The position numbers and the translations under genes are program-made. From Anaerobacillus alkaliphilus (GTDB lineage: Bacteria; Bacillota; Bacilli; Bacillales; Anaerobacillaceae), in assembly GCF_004116265.1 (NCBI RefSeq), contig NZ_QOUX01000047.1:310001-374000 (forward strand): a stretch of 64,000 bases of DNA. Reading direction: 5' to 3'. Below the pieces are notes generated by a model. That model was not told the DNA's origin and ran no database searches. It saw only the letters and a list, made by a program, of their open reading frames with translations. The first letter of the stretch is position 1, and each line of letters opens with the position of its first letter. This document shows, piece by piece, positions 1-8,329 of the stretch.

Positions 1-132
1 AACGCTAAAGGCGAGATTGCGATTAAAGATGATGAGTCTTATCATGAGCAATTAATGTCTTTAGAATATGAGGGTATTGAAGTGGGAATTCACGGAAAAG
101 TAGATTTATCAAAGTATCAATGGTTACCATAA
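1..132 (+). CDS. C-terminal end of an unidentified protein (partial)
   Basis: An open frame enters from the left edge and stops at TAA 130-132, giving the last 43 residues of a protein. The tail is rich in acidic and Gly residues and ends in KYQWLP. No catalytic motif is visible, and I do not recognise the family. Its reading frame is clear because the other frames are interrupted, but nothing about function can be stated from this fragment. The next gene starts 48 bases downstream on the same strand. Confidence 0.6.
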   Translation, partial: NAKGEIAIKDDESYHEQLMSLEYEGIEVGIHGKVDLSKYQWLP

Positions 133-180
133 TTAATAGAGATTTATCGGAATCGAGTACTTAAGACTAACAAAAAAGGA

Positions 181-669
181 ATGTTTATATTGCAGCGATT
201 TTTTGAGTACAACTGGCAAGTAAGAGATGAGTGGTTTGATTGGTGCAATCAACTTCCATATGAACAATTAGTAAAAGAGCGAAGTGGTGGAGTAGGTGGT
301 ATCCTATACACGCTCTTTCACATTATTGATGTAGAATATAGCTGGATACGAGGTATTCAAGGGAAAGAAGATATAGTAATTAACTTCGTCGATTATCATT
401 CTCTTGAAAAGGTGAGATCTCTCTCAGAACAATTTCAAAAAGAGATTGTAGAATTCATGAAAATAAATTTACGAGAACGTAAAATGGAGCTCGTTAATGT
501 TCCATGGGATAACGATACATATACAGTTGACGAAATATTGCACCACATCATTGCTCACGAAATACACCATATCGGCCAATTATCTATTTGGGCAAGAGAG
601 TTGGAACTCAAGCCTGTATCTGCGAACTTTATCGGGAGAAACTTGACTAATATAAAACCAAGGTGGTGA
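181..669 (+). CDS. DinB/YfiT-like four-helix metal-binding protein
   Basis: A 162-residue protein of the DinB family. These are small four-helix-bundle proteins that bind a divalent metal through three histidines; some act as bacillithiol- or mycothiol-dependent transferases, but many have no known substrate. The expected ligands are visible as H47 in an FHIID context and an HEIHH stretch (H126, H130) followed by GQL, which is the family signature. The ATG at 181 follows a purine-rich AAAAAAGGA site. The stop codon lies just inside the ribosome-binding region of the next gene, so the two are probably co-transcribed. The family call is good; the biochemical role is unknown. Confidence 0.8.
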   Translation: MFILQRFFEYNWQVRDEWFDWCNQLPYEQLVKERSGGVGGILYTLFHIIDVEYSWIRGIQGKEDIVINFVDYHSLEKVRSLSEQFQKEIVEFMKINLRERKMELVNVPWDNDTYTVDEILHHIIAHEIHHIGQLSIWARELELKPVSANFIGRNLTNIKPRW

Positions 670-674
670 AGGAA

Positions 675-1709
675 ATGCAACGTATATTCATATTCTTAAT
701 TTTCCTTTTAGTAACAGCAGGTTGTTCTAGTTATGAGAAACCAGAAACCATGATAGAGGTAGAGGTGGTAGCAGCTAACCTTCAAATCCCTTGGTCAATC
801 GAGAAGGATGCTGATACGTTTTATCTAACTGAAAGACCAGGGCATATAGTAAAAATAGAAAATGGGAATATGTCTCGCCAAAACGTAGTACTAGAGAAAG
901 AACTCTCAACAGCTGCTGAGGCAGGCCTATTAGGATTTGTGCTAGCACCGGATTTTCATGAAACGAATGTAGCATACGCTTATTACACCTATCAAGAAGG
1001 GAACAGCCAGTTAAATCGGATTGTAACTCTTCAATTGGCAGAGGATGTTTGGAGAGAAGAGAGCTTACTTCTCGATCAGATTCCAAGTGGCACCTATCAC
1101 CATGGTGGAAGACTAAAAATTGGACCTGATGGTTATCTTTATGCAACTACAGGTGATGCATCTGCACCGGCTATTGCTCAAAATCTTGACTCATTAGGGG
1201 GAAAAATCCTCCGACTAAACCTTGATGGATCTATTCCAGATGAAAATCCGTATCCAAATTCCTATATTTATAGCTATGGACACCGAAATCCTCAAGGATT
1301 GACTTGGTCTTCAGACGGTACACTTTACTCGAGTGAGCACGGGAACCGGGCTAATGATGAGGTTAATAAAATTGAGCCTGGCCTTAATTATGGGTGGCCA
1401 ATTATTGAAGGTCATGAGGAACAAGAAGGCATGGTCTCACCACTTTTCACTTCTGGTAGTGGAAACACGTGGGCGCCATCTGGAATGGCTTATCAAGAGG
1501 GGAAGTTGTACGTTGCTGCCTTAAGAGGTTCAGCCGTTTTAGAATTTAACCTAGAAACAGGCGAGCAAAGAGAAGTGATCACTGGACTTGGTAGAATCCG
1601 AGATGTCAGGGTAGAAGGTAGCTACCTTTATTTTATCAGTAACAATACTGATGGACGCGGCACTCCCGAAGAGAATGATGATCGGTTGTTTAGAATTACA
1701 TTGAATTAA
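675..1709 (+). CDS. PQQ-dependent sugar dehydrogenase-like lipoprotein
   Basis: A 344-residue beta-propeller protein of the glucose/sorbosone dehydrogenase family (YliI/Asd type). Members oxidise aldose sugars at the cell surface using PQQ, though several homologues have no proven activity. A lipoprotein signal ends in VTAGC with C17 as the lipidated residue, so the protein is anchored outside the membrane. Family signatures include YHHGGRLKIGPDGYLY with the active-site His, then YGHRNPQGL and an LNYGWP loop. ATG 675 was chosen because AGGTGG at 661-666 sits eight bases upstream; GTG 663 and 666 are possible but have no SD. The gene starts just past the DinB stop. Confidence 0.82.
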   Translation: MQRIFIFLIFLLVTAGCSSYEKPETMIEVEVVAANLQIPWSIEKDADTFYLTERPGHIVKIENGNMSRQNVVLEKELSTAAEAGLLGFVLAPDFHETNVAYAYYTYQEGNSQLNRIVTLQLAEDVWREESLLLDQIPSGTYHHGGRLKIGPDGYLYATTGDASAPAIAQNLDSLGGKILRLNLDGSIPDENPYPNSYIYSYGHRNPQGLTWSSDGTLYSSEHGNRANDEVNKIEPGLNYGWPIIEGHEEQEGMVSPLFTSGSGNTWAPSGMAYQEGKLYVAALRGSAVLEFNLETGEQREVITGLGRIRDVRVEGSYLYFISNNTDGRGTPEENDDRLFRITLN

Positions 1710-1790
1710 GAAAACCGGGTGATAGGATTGCAGAAAATCGGGTCCGTTTAGAGAAATTAACACGATCACTATATTAGGAGGAAACAGATA

Positions 1791-2222
1791 ATGGTCATGC
1801 AAAGAGTGAGCTTATTAACCATAGGAGCGTTTGATTTACCTAAACTTCGTTCGTTTTATAAAGGCATTGGTTGGGAAGAGACTGAGTTTAGTTCTGACAA
1901 TTATGCGGCATTTAAAACGGCTGGTGTCATATTATCAATTTTTCCTATTGAGGAACTAGCAAAGGATGCGGGTATTGAAATATCTCATACTGCTGATCAG
2001 TTTCGTGGCGTATCATTTGCCATTAATGTAGACAGTGTAGAACAAGTAGACTCTACAATTGAAGATATACGAAAAGTTGGTGGGAAAATCTTAAGAGAAC
2101 CAAGTGACGCCTTTTGGGGTGGAAGAACAGCTTATTTTGCTGACCCTGAAAATAATCTTTGGGAAGTTGCATGGAATCCTACAGCTGTATTCGATGAAAG
2201 AGGAGCAATGGTTTCGTTTTAG
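1791..2222 (+). CDS. VOC-fold (glyoxalase/dioxygenase-like) protein
   Basis: A 143-residue protein of the vicinal oxygen chelate superfamily, which includes glyoxalase I, fosfomycin-resistance proteins and dioxygenases. The two beta-alpha-beta-beta-beta modules can be followed, ending in the typical TAYFADPENNLWEVAWNP block, where the Glu is the usual C-terminal metal ligand. The substrate cannot be predicted from this. ATG 1791 follows TAGGAGG at 1775-1781. It lies between the sugar dehydrogenase and a xylosidase gene on the same strand, but nothing links it to sugar metabolism by sequence. Confidence 0.8.
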   Translation: MVMQRVSLLTIGAFDLPKLRSFYKGIGWEETEFSSDNYAAFKTAGVILSIFPIEELAKDAGIEISHTADQFRGVSFAINVDSVEQVDSTIEDIRKVGGKILREPSDAFWGGRTAYFADPENNLWEVAWNPTAVFDERGAMVSF

Positions 2223-2258
2223 TGAATGGAACGAAGTTTGATAGGAGGCGAGCATGAA

Positions 2259-3857
2259 ATGTCGACAATTGTAAACCCAATTTTACCAGGATTTAACCCA
2301 GATCCGTCAATAATTCGTGTGAATGATGATTACTACATAGCTACATCTACCTTTGAATGGTTTCCTGGCGTTCAAATTCACCACTCCAAAGATTTGGTTA
2401 ATTGGAGATTAATTGGTCATCCGTTAACGAGGAAAAGTCAGCTGAATATGAGGGGGAACTCCGACTCAGGGGGAGTTTGGGCACCTTGTTTAAGCTATGA
2501 TAATGGTACATTTTATCTAATCTATACCGATGTGAAAAGCCATTACGGAGCGTTTAAAGATACCCATAACTATCTAGTTACCTCCAATGACATTATGGGG
2601 CCTTGGTCAGAACCAATCTATCTAAATAGCAGTGGGTTTGATCCTTCCTTGTTTCATGATGATGACGGGAGAAAATGGTTAGTTAATATGGTATGGGATC
2701 ATCGTAAAGGCAAAAATCGTTTTGGAGGAATTTTGCTGCAGGAGTACTCCGAGGAGGAACAAAAATTAGTTGGTCCAATTAAAAATATTTTTAGAGGGAC
2801 AGAAATTGGATTAACTGAAGCACCTCATCTCTACAAAAAAGATGATTACTATTACTTAATGACGGCTGAAGGTGGGACACGCTTGAAGCATGCGGTAACC
2901 ATGGCGAGATCCAAGTCAATTTGGGGACCATACGAGGTAGATCCTCAAAATCCAATACTTACGTCTTTTGATAAACCAGAGCTTACTTTGCAAAAGGCTG
3001 GTCATGGTAGCTTAGTGCAAACCCAACATGGTGAATGGTACCTTGCCCATTTAATTGGACGGCCCTTGCAACCTTCTGGAAACTGTAATTTAGGAAGAGA
3101 AACAGCGATCCAAAAATGTGAATGGTCAGAGGATGGATGGCTAAGAATTGTTGGTGGGGATGCGCAAGTAACGGTGGAAGGACCTGGATTAGCAGAGTAC
3201 AAGTTTGACCTTTCTAACAGTAAGGATGATTTTAATTCTGAAACACTTGATATCAACTTTAACTCTTTACGAGTTCCTCTGGAAGAAGAATGGGTGTCAT
3301 TAAAGGCAAGACCAGGATGTTTACGTCTATATGGTAGAGAATCCCTAAATTCGGTACATAAACAAAGCCTAATTGCCAGAAGGCAAGAAGCGTTTCGTGT
3401 CAACGTTGAGACGGTCGTCGAGTTCTCACCAGAAAGCTTTCAGCAGATGGCAGGACTAGTTTACTACTATAATACAAAAAACCATTACTATTTACATGTG
3501 AGTTATGATAATGAGTTGGGAAAATGTCTCAATATTTACTCTAGTACACGAGGATTTTATGATGAACCAGGTGATGGTGCCATCTCGATTGAAGGATGGG
3601 ACCAGTGTTACTTGAAAGCTGAACTACATTTTTCAGAGCTTCAATTTTCCTATTCACGTGATGGCGAAGAGTGGATGAAGTTTGGTCCAGTGTTAGATGC
3701 AAGTACGATCTCCGATGAAAATGCAGATATTCGGGTAGATGGCGTGTCACTTGATCAAGGATTTACTGGTGCATTTATTGGGATGTGCGTTCAGGATTTG
3801 AGTGGACAAAAGAAACATGCGGATTTTGATTATTTTATTTATGAGGAGCTAGACTAA
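2259..3857 (+). CDS. Glycoside hydrolase family 43 beta-xylosidase
   Basis: A 532-residue GH43 enzyme, expected to release xylose (or arabinose) from xylo-oligosaccharides. There is no signal peptide, so it should act in the cytoplasm on imported oligomers. The five-bladed propeller begins with NPILPGFNPDPSI; D15 is the catalytic base, D128 in GFDPSLF the pKa-modulating Asp, and E187 in LTEAPHLY the general acid, all present. The C-terminal 200 residues form the beta-sandwich typical of two-domain GH43 xylosidases. ATG 2259 is preferred over ATG 2226 because AGGAGGC at 2244-2250 lies just upstream and the conserved fold starts there. No sugar transporter is adjacent. Confidence 0.9.
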   Translation: MSTIVNPILPGFNPDPSIIRVNDDYYIATSTFEWFPGVQIHHSKDLVNWRLIGHPLTRKSQLNMRGNSDSGGVWAPCLSYDNGTFYLIYTDVKSHYGAFKDTHNYLVTSNDIMGPWSEPIYLNSSGFDPSLFHDDDGRKWLVNMVWDHRKGKNRFGGILLQEYSEEEQKLVGPIKNIFRGTEIGLTEAPHLYKKDDYYYLMTAEGGTRLKHAVTMARSKSIWGPYEVDPQNPILTSFDKPELTLQKAGHGSLVQTQHGEWYLAHLIGRPLQPSGNCNLGRETAIQKCEWSEDGWLRIVGGDAQVTVEGPGLAEYKFDLSNSKDDFNSETLDINFNSLRVPLEEEWVSLKARPGCLRLYGRESLNSVHKQSLIARRQEAFRVNVETVVEFSPESFQQMAGLVYYYNTKNHYYLHVSYDNELGKCLNIYSSTRGFYDEPGDGAISIEGWDQCYLKAELHFSELQFSYSRDGEEWMKFGPVLDASTISDENADIRVDGVSLDQGFTGAFIGMCVQDLSGQKKHADFDYFIYEELD

Positions 3858-3863
3858 AAGTGG

Positions 3864-3892
3864 AAAAGCCTACGTTTTTGTAGGCTTTTTTT
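3864..3892 (+). terminator. Rho-independent terminator after the GH43 gene
   Basis: AAAAGCCTAC and GTAGGC pair around a TTTTT loop and are followed by a run of seven T. It starts six bases after the xylosidase stop and should end the transcript of the preceding genes. Confidence 0.9.
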
Positions 3893-3944
3893 CGTTTAAG
3901 ATACAGTTTGTACGTTTTATGTATCAAGTAATGCTGTAGGCAGG

Positions 3945-3957
3945 TGTCACAGTGACA
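3945..3957. repeat. 13-bp dispersed palindrome, copy 1 (TGTCACAGTGACA)
   Basis: A perfect TGTCAC-A-GTGACA palindrome lies in the gap between the xylosidase and the convergent membrane-protein gene. The same 13 bases recur at 6298 and 48158, and with one change at 47427. In this window all four copies are in intergenic or 5'-leader DNA. Confidence 0.8.
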
Positions 3958-4062
3958 ATCGAATTAAAGGGGAACCCAGCGCACTAAAGCTTTAAAGTGC
4001 TGGGGGTCAGTCCCCAACAAAAATACCCCTAATACAACTTGTACTAGGGGGTAATTCGACTA

Positions 4063-6216
4063 CTATTTACTGATACTTATTAGAATTGCATCACCACTTT
4101 TTGAAACTTTTACATACGCATGCCGCATCGTTCTTTCTACTTCAGCACCAGTACCTTCCTCGATAAAATAGTTTTCTATGCCGTACTGTATTCGGTTATA
4201 ACCTACGTGTTTTCCAGTGATAAATACATCGCCTTCCTGAGCGATATAGGGTTGATTAAAGCCGTTGCTAGATTTATAAATTCCCCCGTATTCATATATT
4301 CCATCTTGATTTTCTCTTAATAATACATCTATTTTTCCTAATCGATCATAACCTTCAATATCAATTGTAGAGATATCATAGTTTACTATGACATAGTCGC
4401 CTTGGATCAGTGAACGCGGATCAACCGGCTCTAATCTCAATTTCACCATTTCACCTTGGGAGAGGAGAAGCTCACTTTTCCCTATCTGCACCCCAGTAAT
4501 TAAAAGTTGTAACGCAATTATAGCAGCTATCCATTTCCAGCGGAACAGAACAAAATTGGTTGGTTGGGCAGGGTACTTGTTTTTTCTATCGAGCAGGACT
4601 GCGACTGTAAATAATACTCCACCAATAATAAACAGCGCCATTGATTTGTGAAGAAGCTTCCACCCAAAGTCGTAATACTTTAACAGTAAGAAAACATACC
4701 AAAACACACTTGCAACTCTGTATTCAAACGTATTGGACATCGCTTTTGCCTTGAGTAAAACAAATAAAGTAATCGTAAAAAATAGTATGTTATGAACGAC
4801 GTAATTAAGTTCGCCAATATCTCCGTAAAACGTCAATGCTAGCAAAGGGAGTAACGCATATACTAAGCTGTTTTTAACTGCAACAGTATCTATAAATCCC
4901 TTTAACAAAAAAACGAAAAAATTTAACGAGGCCATAATAATGAAAAGCCATGAAACATCGTTTATACTCGTTAAGAACTGTTCAAAGATGTGTTGATATA
5001 ATAAATAAAAGACCAACCCATTAGCGATAAAATAAAGAAGAAATTTCAAGCCACTCGTTTTTGTACGGAACCAGCTATAACCTACAACACCTAACAACAC
5101 TGTAGCAAATATAGGGTGCATTTCCGTGCTTATAATACAGGCCATTAAAAAACCGATCGAGATTAAGGTTAACCTAATAGCAGGTTCTAATGTTTCTTTA
5201 TACAATGGGAAACCAATAAAACCAAGTATTGCAACAAAATAAATGATATAAGGTGCAGCATTGTCTGCAAGTAGGGAAATAAACCCTAATGTACTAAAAG
5301 AACCAATAAAGGAAGCTATGAGCGTCGCAAATACTAGTAAACAATTTTTGAGGAAATGTCTAGTCTTAGCATGGGTTCCGTCCATAGTCGTAATCATTTT
5401 TACAAGCTTAAGAGTTCCAATTACAAGGAAACCAGCAAAGACCATTCCTCCAAAATAAAACAATGCGCTAAAATTAATCGCCAGTTCAAAGTATTTAACA
5501 ATGGCATATAATGAAAGCGCAATTCCAGAGAGGATTGTTAGCATCTTTTCATCCTTTTTGCTTAGATAGTAAATACTCGCTAAAAGTAATGGCCCATAAA
5601 TGAAGTTTAAGACAAAACCGTATGTGTCAAACAACAAGTAAATAGACAAAAAGACCATTATCAAATGAGCAATACTAAATGAAATCCCTTTAACAATAGG
5701 TGAAGGGATGATTTTTCTATATGAACCTATAAAAATAAGAAAATTAACAATAGCAAATATCAAAAAGATGAAGAAATGATCATTGCTTGATCTAGAAAAT
5801 ACTCCTTGACTGGGATAGGTATAAAACCAAAGTGTTAAATTTATGAGAATTAAGCTGGTTACATAGAAAGGTTGATACTTAGTCACAACCGCAAACAGAG
5901 TGGTTGGGATCAACCAAATAAAAAATAGCATATAACTATCAGCATGGGAGTTATAGATTTGCCCTAATAAAGCAACTGTCACCCCAAACGTTATGCTGCC
6001 TGTAACCATGAACCATTTACCTAAGAAGGGATGATTCTCTATTCTTTTAGAGACGACAAACGCTAGAAGGTAAAATAAAAGGAATAAACCAACACTTAAG
6101 CCGATTTTTTGAAATCGATCAAAACCACCCCAATTAGAGGCAAAGAAATAAATAATCGCTGCTACAACCGATGAAAAACTTAGTAAATATAATATTCTCG
6201 TAAAATTTTCTCTCAT
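4063..6216 (-). CDS. Large DUF2157/DUF4401/GDYXXLXY membrane protein
   Basis: A 717-residue integral membrane protein with a long series of hydrophobic segments (about 18-20 predicted by eye) followed by a soluble C-terminal domain of roughly 170 residues. That tail carries SLIQGDYVIVNY, matching the GDYXXLXY family, while the first part looks like the DUF2157 multi-spanning domain. In many bacteria these are two neighbouring genes; here they are one polypeptide. The function of the family is unknown. ATG at 6216 (complement) follows AAGGAG with seven bases spacing. It stands alone on the minus strand, flanked on both sides by copies of the TGTCACAGTGACA palindrome. Confidence 0.8.
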   Translation of the reverse strand: MRENFTRILYLLSFSSVVAAIIYFFASNWGGFDRFQKIGLSVGLFLLFYLLAFVVSKRIENHPFLGKWFMVTGSITFGVTVALLGQIYNSHADSYMLFFIWLIPTTLFAVVTKYQPFYVTSLILINLTLWFYTYPSQGVFSRSSNDHFFIFLIFAIVNFLIFIGSYRKIIPSPIVKGISFSIAHLIMVFLSIYLLFDTYGFVLNFIYGPLLLASIYYLSKKDEKMLTILSGIALSLYAIVKYFELAINFSALFYFGGMVFAGFLVIGTLKLVKMITTMDGTHAKTRHFLKNCLLVFATLIASFIGSFSTLGFISLLADNAAPYIIYFVAILGFIGFPLYKETLEPAIRLTLISIGFLMACIISTEMHPIFATVLLGVVGYSWFRTKTSGLKFLLYFIANGLVFYLLYQHIFEQFLTSINDVSWLFIIMASLNFFVFLLKGFIDTVAVKNSLVYALLPLLALTFYGDIGELNYVVHNILFFTITLFVLLKAKAMSNTFEYRVASVFWYVFLLLKYYDFGWKLLHKSMALFIIGGVLFTVAVLLDRKNKYPAQPTNFVLFRWKWIAAIIALQLLITGVQIGKSELLLSQGEMVKLRLEPVDPRSLIQGDYVIVNYDISTIDIEGYDRLGKIDVLLRENQDGIYEYGGIYKSSNGFNQPYIAQEGDVFITGKHVGYNRIQYGIENYFIEEGTGAEVERTMRHAYVKVSKSGDAILISISK

Positions 6217-6297
6217 AAACTCACTCCTTGGTTAGATTATACACGTGTTTGAACTTATTAGAAAAAAAATATTTGTTTCCGTATGGAAATATCGGGG

Positions 6298-6310
6298 TGT
6301 CACAGTGACA
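6298..6310. repeat. 13-bp dispersed palindrome, copy 2, inside a larger hairpin
   Basis: TGTCACAGTGACA again, here extended by CGGG on the left and CCCG on the right, so it can form a stem of ten pairs with one mismatch. The rest of the 6217-6562 gap shows no clear gene. It holds one isolated TTCGAGGACACAGAATAC segment near 6459 that resembles a degenerate unit of the inverted-array repeat family at 15.8, 29.0 and 36 kb. Confidence 0.75.
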
Positions 6311-6562
6311 ACCCGAAAACAACAAAATGGTAAACGAGTTAGGGTTTGAAATAGAATGTTAGAAATGTAGGAGACGTATTTTCAATTTAAAGAGTTTAAC
6401 TGTTTAAGATACCATCAACGCTAGGTTCTTCTTAGGAGGTTAGTTCTTACAGACTTTACTTTTCGAGGACACAGAATACCTTAGCTTCTATTAGAAGTGT
6501 ATGCTCTCGCAAACATTTGATAAAAATAAGCTGTAATTTTTACTAATCTAAGGAGTTTTTAT

Positions 6563-7297
6563 ATGAAACAAAAATCAAAACCAATCATTGGCATCTCGAG
6601 CACCGTCGAACAGCACAATAATATCCCTAGTGTTCATGTCCATGATAAGTTTATTCAAGCTGTTATGAAAGGAGGGGCTATTCCTGTCGTTATCCCAATT
6701 GGCCCCGTGGAACTAGTTGAAATTTGGATTAGTATGTGTGACGGGTTGCTTTTGAGTAGTGGCGAGGATATTGATCCAAGTTCCTTTAACGCAAATCCAA
6801 GCCCGCAAATTCAAAAAACAAACTTGAAGCGGGACAAACTAGAAATGGCATTGATCCAAGAGGCGCTTAAGCAGAAAAAACCAATATTGGCCATCTGTCG
6901 TGGGATTACGATGCTAAATGCAGCGATTGGGGGAACAGTCATTCAGGATATTCCAAGTACCATCCAAAACGCCATTAATCATTACCAACAAGCCGAACGG
7001 CCAGAGCCTACACATGATGTTCACTTAGAACGAACTAGTCGACTAGCTCAAATTTTTAACCAAGAAAAATTTCGCGTAAATAGTATGCACCACCAGGCCA
7101 TTGATGTTTTATCTCCGATGCTTAAAGTGGTAGCAATAGCACCCGATGGTGTCATTGAAGCAGTGGAAGGGACCGATCCTACACACCTAATCTGGGGAAT
7201 CCAATGGCATCCTGAAGAAATGGCTGAAGAAGACACAACAATGCTCCGACTTTTTAAAGAGTTTACAATAGAATGTCTAAAAAAAGGAAGTGTTTAG
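6563..7297 (+). CDS. Gamma-glutamyl-gamma-aminobutyrate hydrolase family (PuuD-like) amidase
   Basis: A 244-residue class I glutamine-amidotransferase-like hydrolase, related to PuuD, which cleaves gamma-glutamyl bonds such as gamma-glutamyl-GABA. The catalytic triad is complete: C112 in LAICRG, and H216 and E218 in QWHPEE. The oxyanion GG-type loop SSGEDIDPS is also typical. ATG 6563 has an AAGGAG site. The next gene follows after only three bases and belongs to the gamma-glutamylcyclotransferase fold, which suggests a two-step use of gamma-glutamyl peptides. The exact substrate is inferred from the family only. Confidence 0.87.
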   Translation: MKQKSKPIIGISSTVEQHNNIPSVHVHDKFIQAVMKGGAIPVVIPIGPVELVEIWISMCDGLLLSSGEDIDPSSFNANPSPQIQKTNLKRDKLEMALIQEALKQKKPILAICRGITMLNAAIGGTVIQDIPSTIQNAINHYQQAERPEPTHDVHLERTSRLAQIFNQEKFRVNSMHHQAIDVLSPMLKVVAIAPDGVIEAVEGTDPTHLIWGIQWHPEEMAEEDTTMLRLFKEFTIECLKKGSV

Positions 7298-7300
7298 TTA

Positions 7301-7924
7301 ATGGAAGAAAAGAACTATGTCTGGTATGCAAGTTATGGCTCGAATCTAAGTAGAGATCGCTTTTTATGTTACATAAGAGGAGGAAAGCCAGAGGGCTCAG
7401 AGATAGAGGAAGTTGGCTGTCGGGATCAGTCGCTACCTATCAAAGAAGCGTCTTTTATTATGGATTATCCGTTATACTTTGCGAAAAATTCGGACCGTTG
7501 GCAAAATGGCGGTGTTGCCTTTATCGGTTTGCAACAAGACTTACAAACAAAAACGTACAGTAAAAAATATTTAATTACTGAAGAACAATTTTTTGATGTA
7601 GTGAAGCAAGAAAATAACGGCGCTGAATTTGAAATTAATTTAGACGAAGCCAAGAAAGAAGGTTCAAAAACATTTCGCGATGCTTGGTATGGAACGATTC
7701 TCTATGTAGGAGAAGCAGATGGCCATCCAATTTTCACGTTTACAGCTGATTGGGATCTAGATGTTCCCTTTAGCAAACCTTCGAAACATTATTTACGGAT
7801 GATTAGAGAAGGATTAAAAACAACAGCGGGTTTATCCAATCAAGAAGTTGTCGACTATTTTTTAACGAAACCAGGGGTAAAAGACAATTATAGCAGTGAA
7901 GAGCTAACGAGTTTGCTTACATAA
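7301..7924 (+). CDS. Gamma-glutamylcyclotransferase-like protein
   Basis: A 207-residue protein starting with WYASYGSNL (residues 8-16), the substrate-binding loop that marks the gamma-glutamylcyclotransferase (BtrG/GGCT) fold. Enzymes of this fold release 5-oxoproline from gamma-glutamyl amines or peptides. After the motif the sequence diverges: NGGVAFIGLQ and a YLITEEQFFDVVKQEN segment resemble the middle of the fold, but I cannot place the catalytic Glu with certainty. It is three bases downstream of the gamma-glutamyl hydrolase and must be its operon partner. Start ATG 7301 has GGAAG upstream. Confidence 0.7.
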   Translation: MEEKNYVWYASYGSNLSRDRFLCYIRGGKPEGSEIEEVGCRDQSLPIKEASFIMDYPLYFAKNSDRWQNGGVAFIGLQQDLQTKTYSKKYLITEEQFFDVVKQENNGAEFEINLDEAKKEGSKTFRDAWYGTILYVGEADGHPIFTFTADWDLDVPFSKPSKHYLRMIREGLKTTAGLSNQEVVDYFLTKPGVKDNYSSEELTSLLT

Positions 7925-8042
7925 CCAATAGTATGTTCCATTATTATTTTTGCGTTGGAGAGGAGTTATGAGTTGCAAATAATAAAAAAAAGCTACGGAT
8001 TAAACTAAAATTTCACCAAACTTAAAATGAGTTATAAGCAAC

Positions 8043-8078
8043 AAACAGGAGTGCCAACTAAGCACTCCTGTTTGTTTT
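8043..8078 (+). terminator. Terminator hairpin after the GGCT-like gene
   Basis: A perfect 12-bp stem AAACAGGAGTGC / GCACTCCTGTTT with a seven-base loop and a T-rich tail. It lies about 120 bases past the GGCT-like stop. The following repeat element has inserted right behind it, in its T/A-rich tail. Confidence 0.85.
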
Positions 8079-8083
8079 ATATA

Positions 8084-8275
8084 GGCTATTTTCGCAAAGT
8101 TTGTTGCTTTCGTAAAAATCCCAAAAGCCGGATTTTTACACAAATTACTAAGAATTTACCACTAATTTAGTAAGTAATGCTTTTTTCTTACTTAATTTAT
8201 TGGCTGATATCTTCATCTAGACTATTTTTCCGATAATTTTAGGATAGAAAAGCCACAATGTTTACGAAAAGAGCC
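8084..8275. mobile_element. MITE-like element, copy 1 (192 bp, ISL3-like ends)
   Basis: A 192-bp non-coding element with terminal inverted repeats GGCT-A-TTTTCG-C-AAA and GGCT-C-TTTTCG-T-AAA (13 of 15 identical; the match continues imperfectly to about 27 bp). It is flanked by a perfect 8-bp direct repeat TTTATATA (8076-8083 and 8276-8283). An internal hairpin GTAAAAATCC/GGATTTTTAC lies at 8112-8139. It has no ORF for a transposase. GGCTCTTT-type ends and 8-bp AT-rich duplications are features of the ISL3 family, so an ISL3 transposase acting in trans is the likely mover. Confidence 0.9.
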
Positions 8276-8329
8276 TTTATATAAAAGCACTTAATTGTTA
8301 CAGCATACTAACGTTACCTAAGCTATCAT

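Noticed and set aside
775-1146. Minus-strand ORF of 123 codons opposite the sugar dehydrogenase
   Set aside because: It mirrors a conserved gene, has no ribosome binding site and reads as random composition.
8084-8275. Coding capacity inside the 192-bp repeat
   Set aside because: All frames are broken by stops in all three copies, so it is non-coding.
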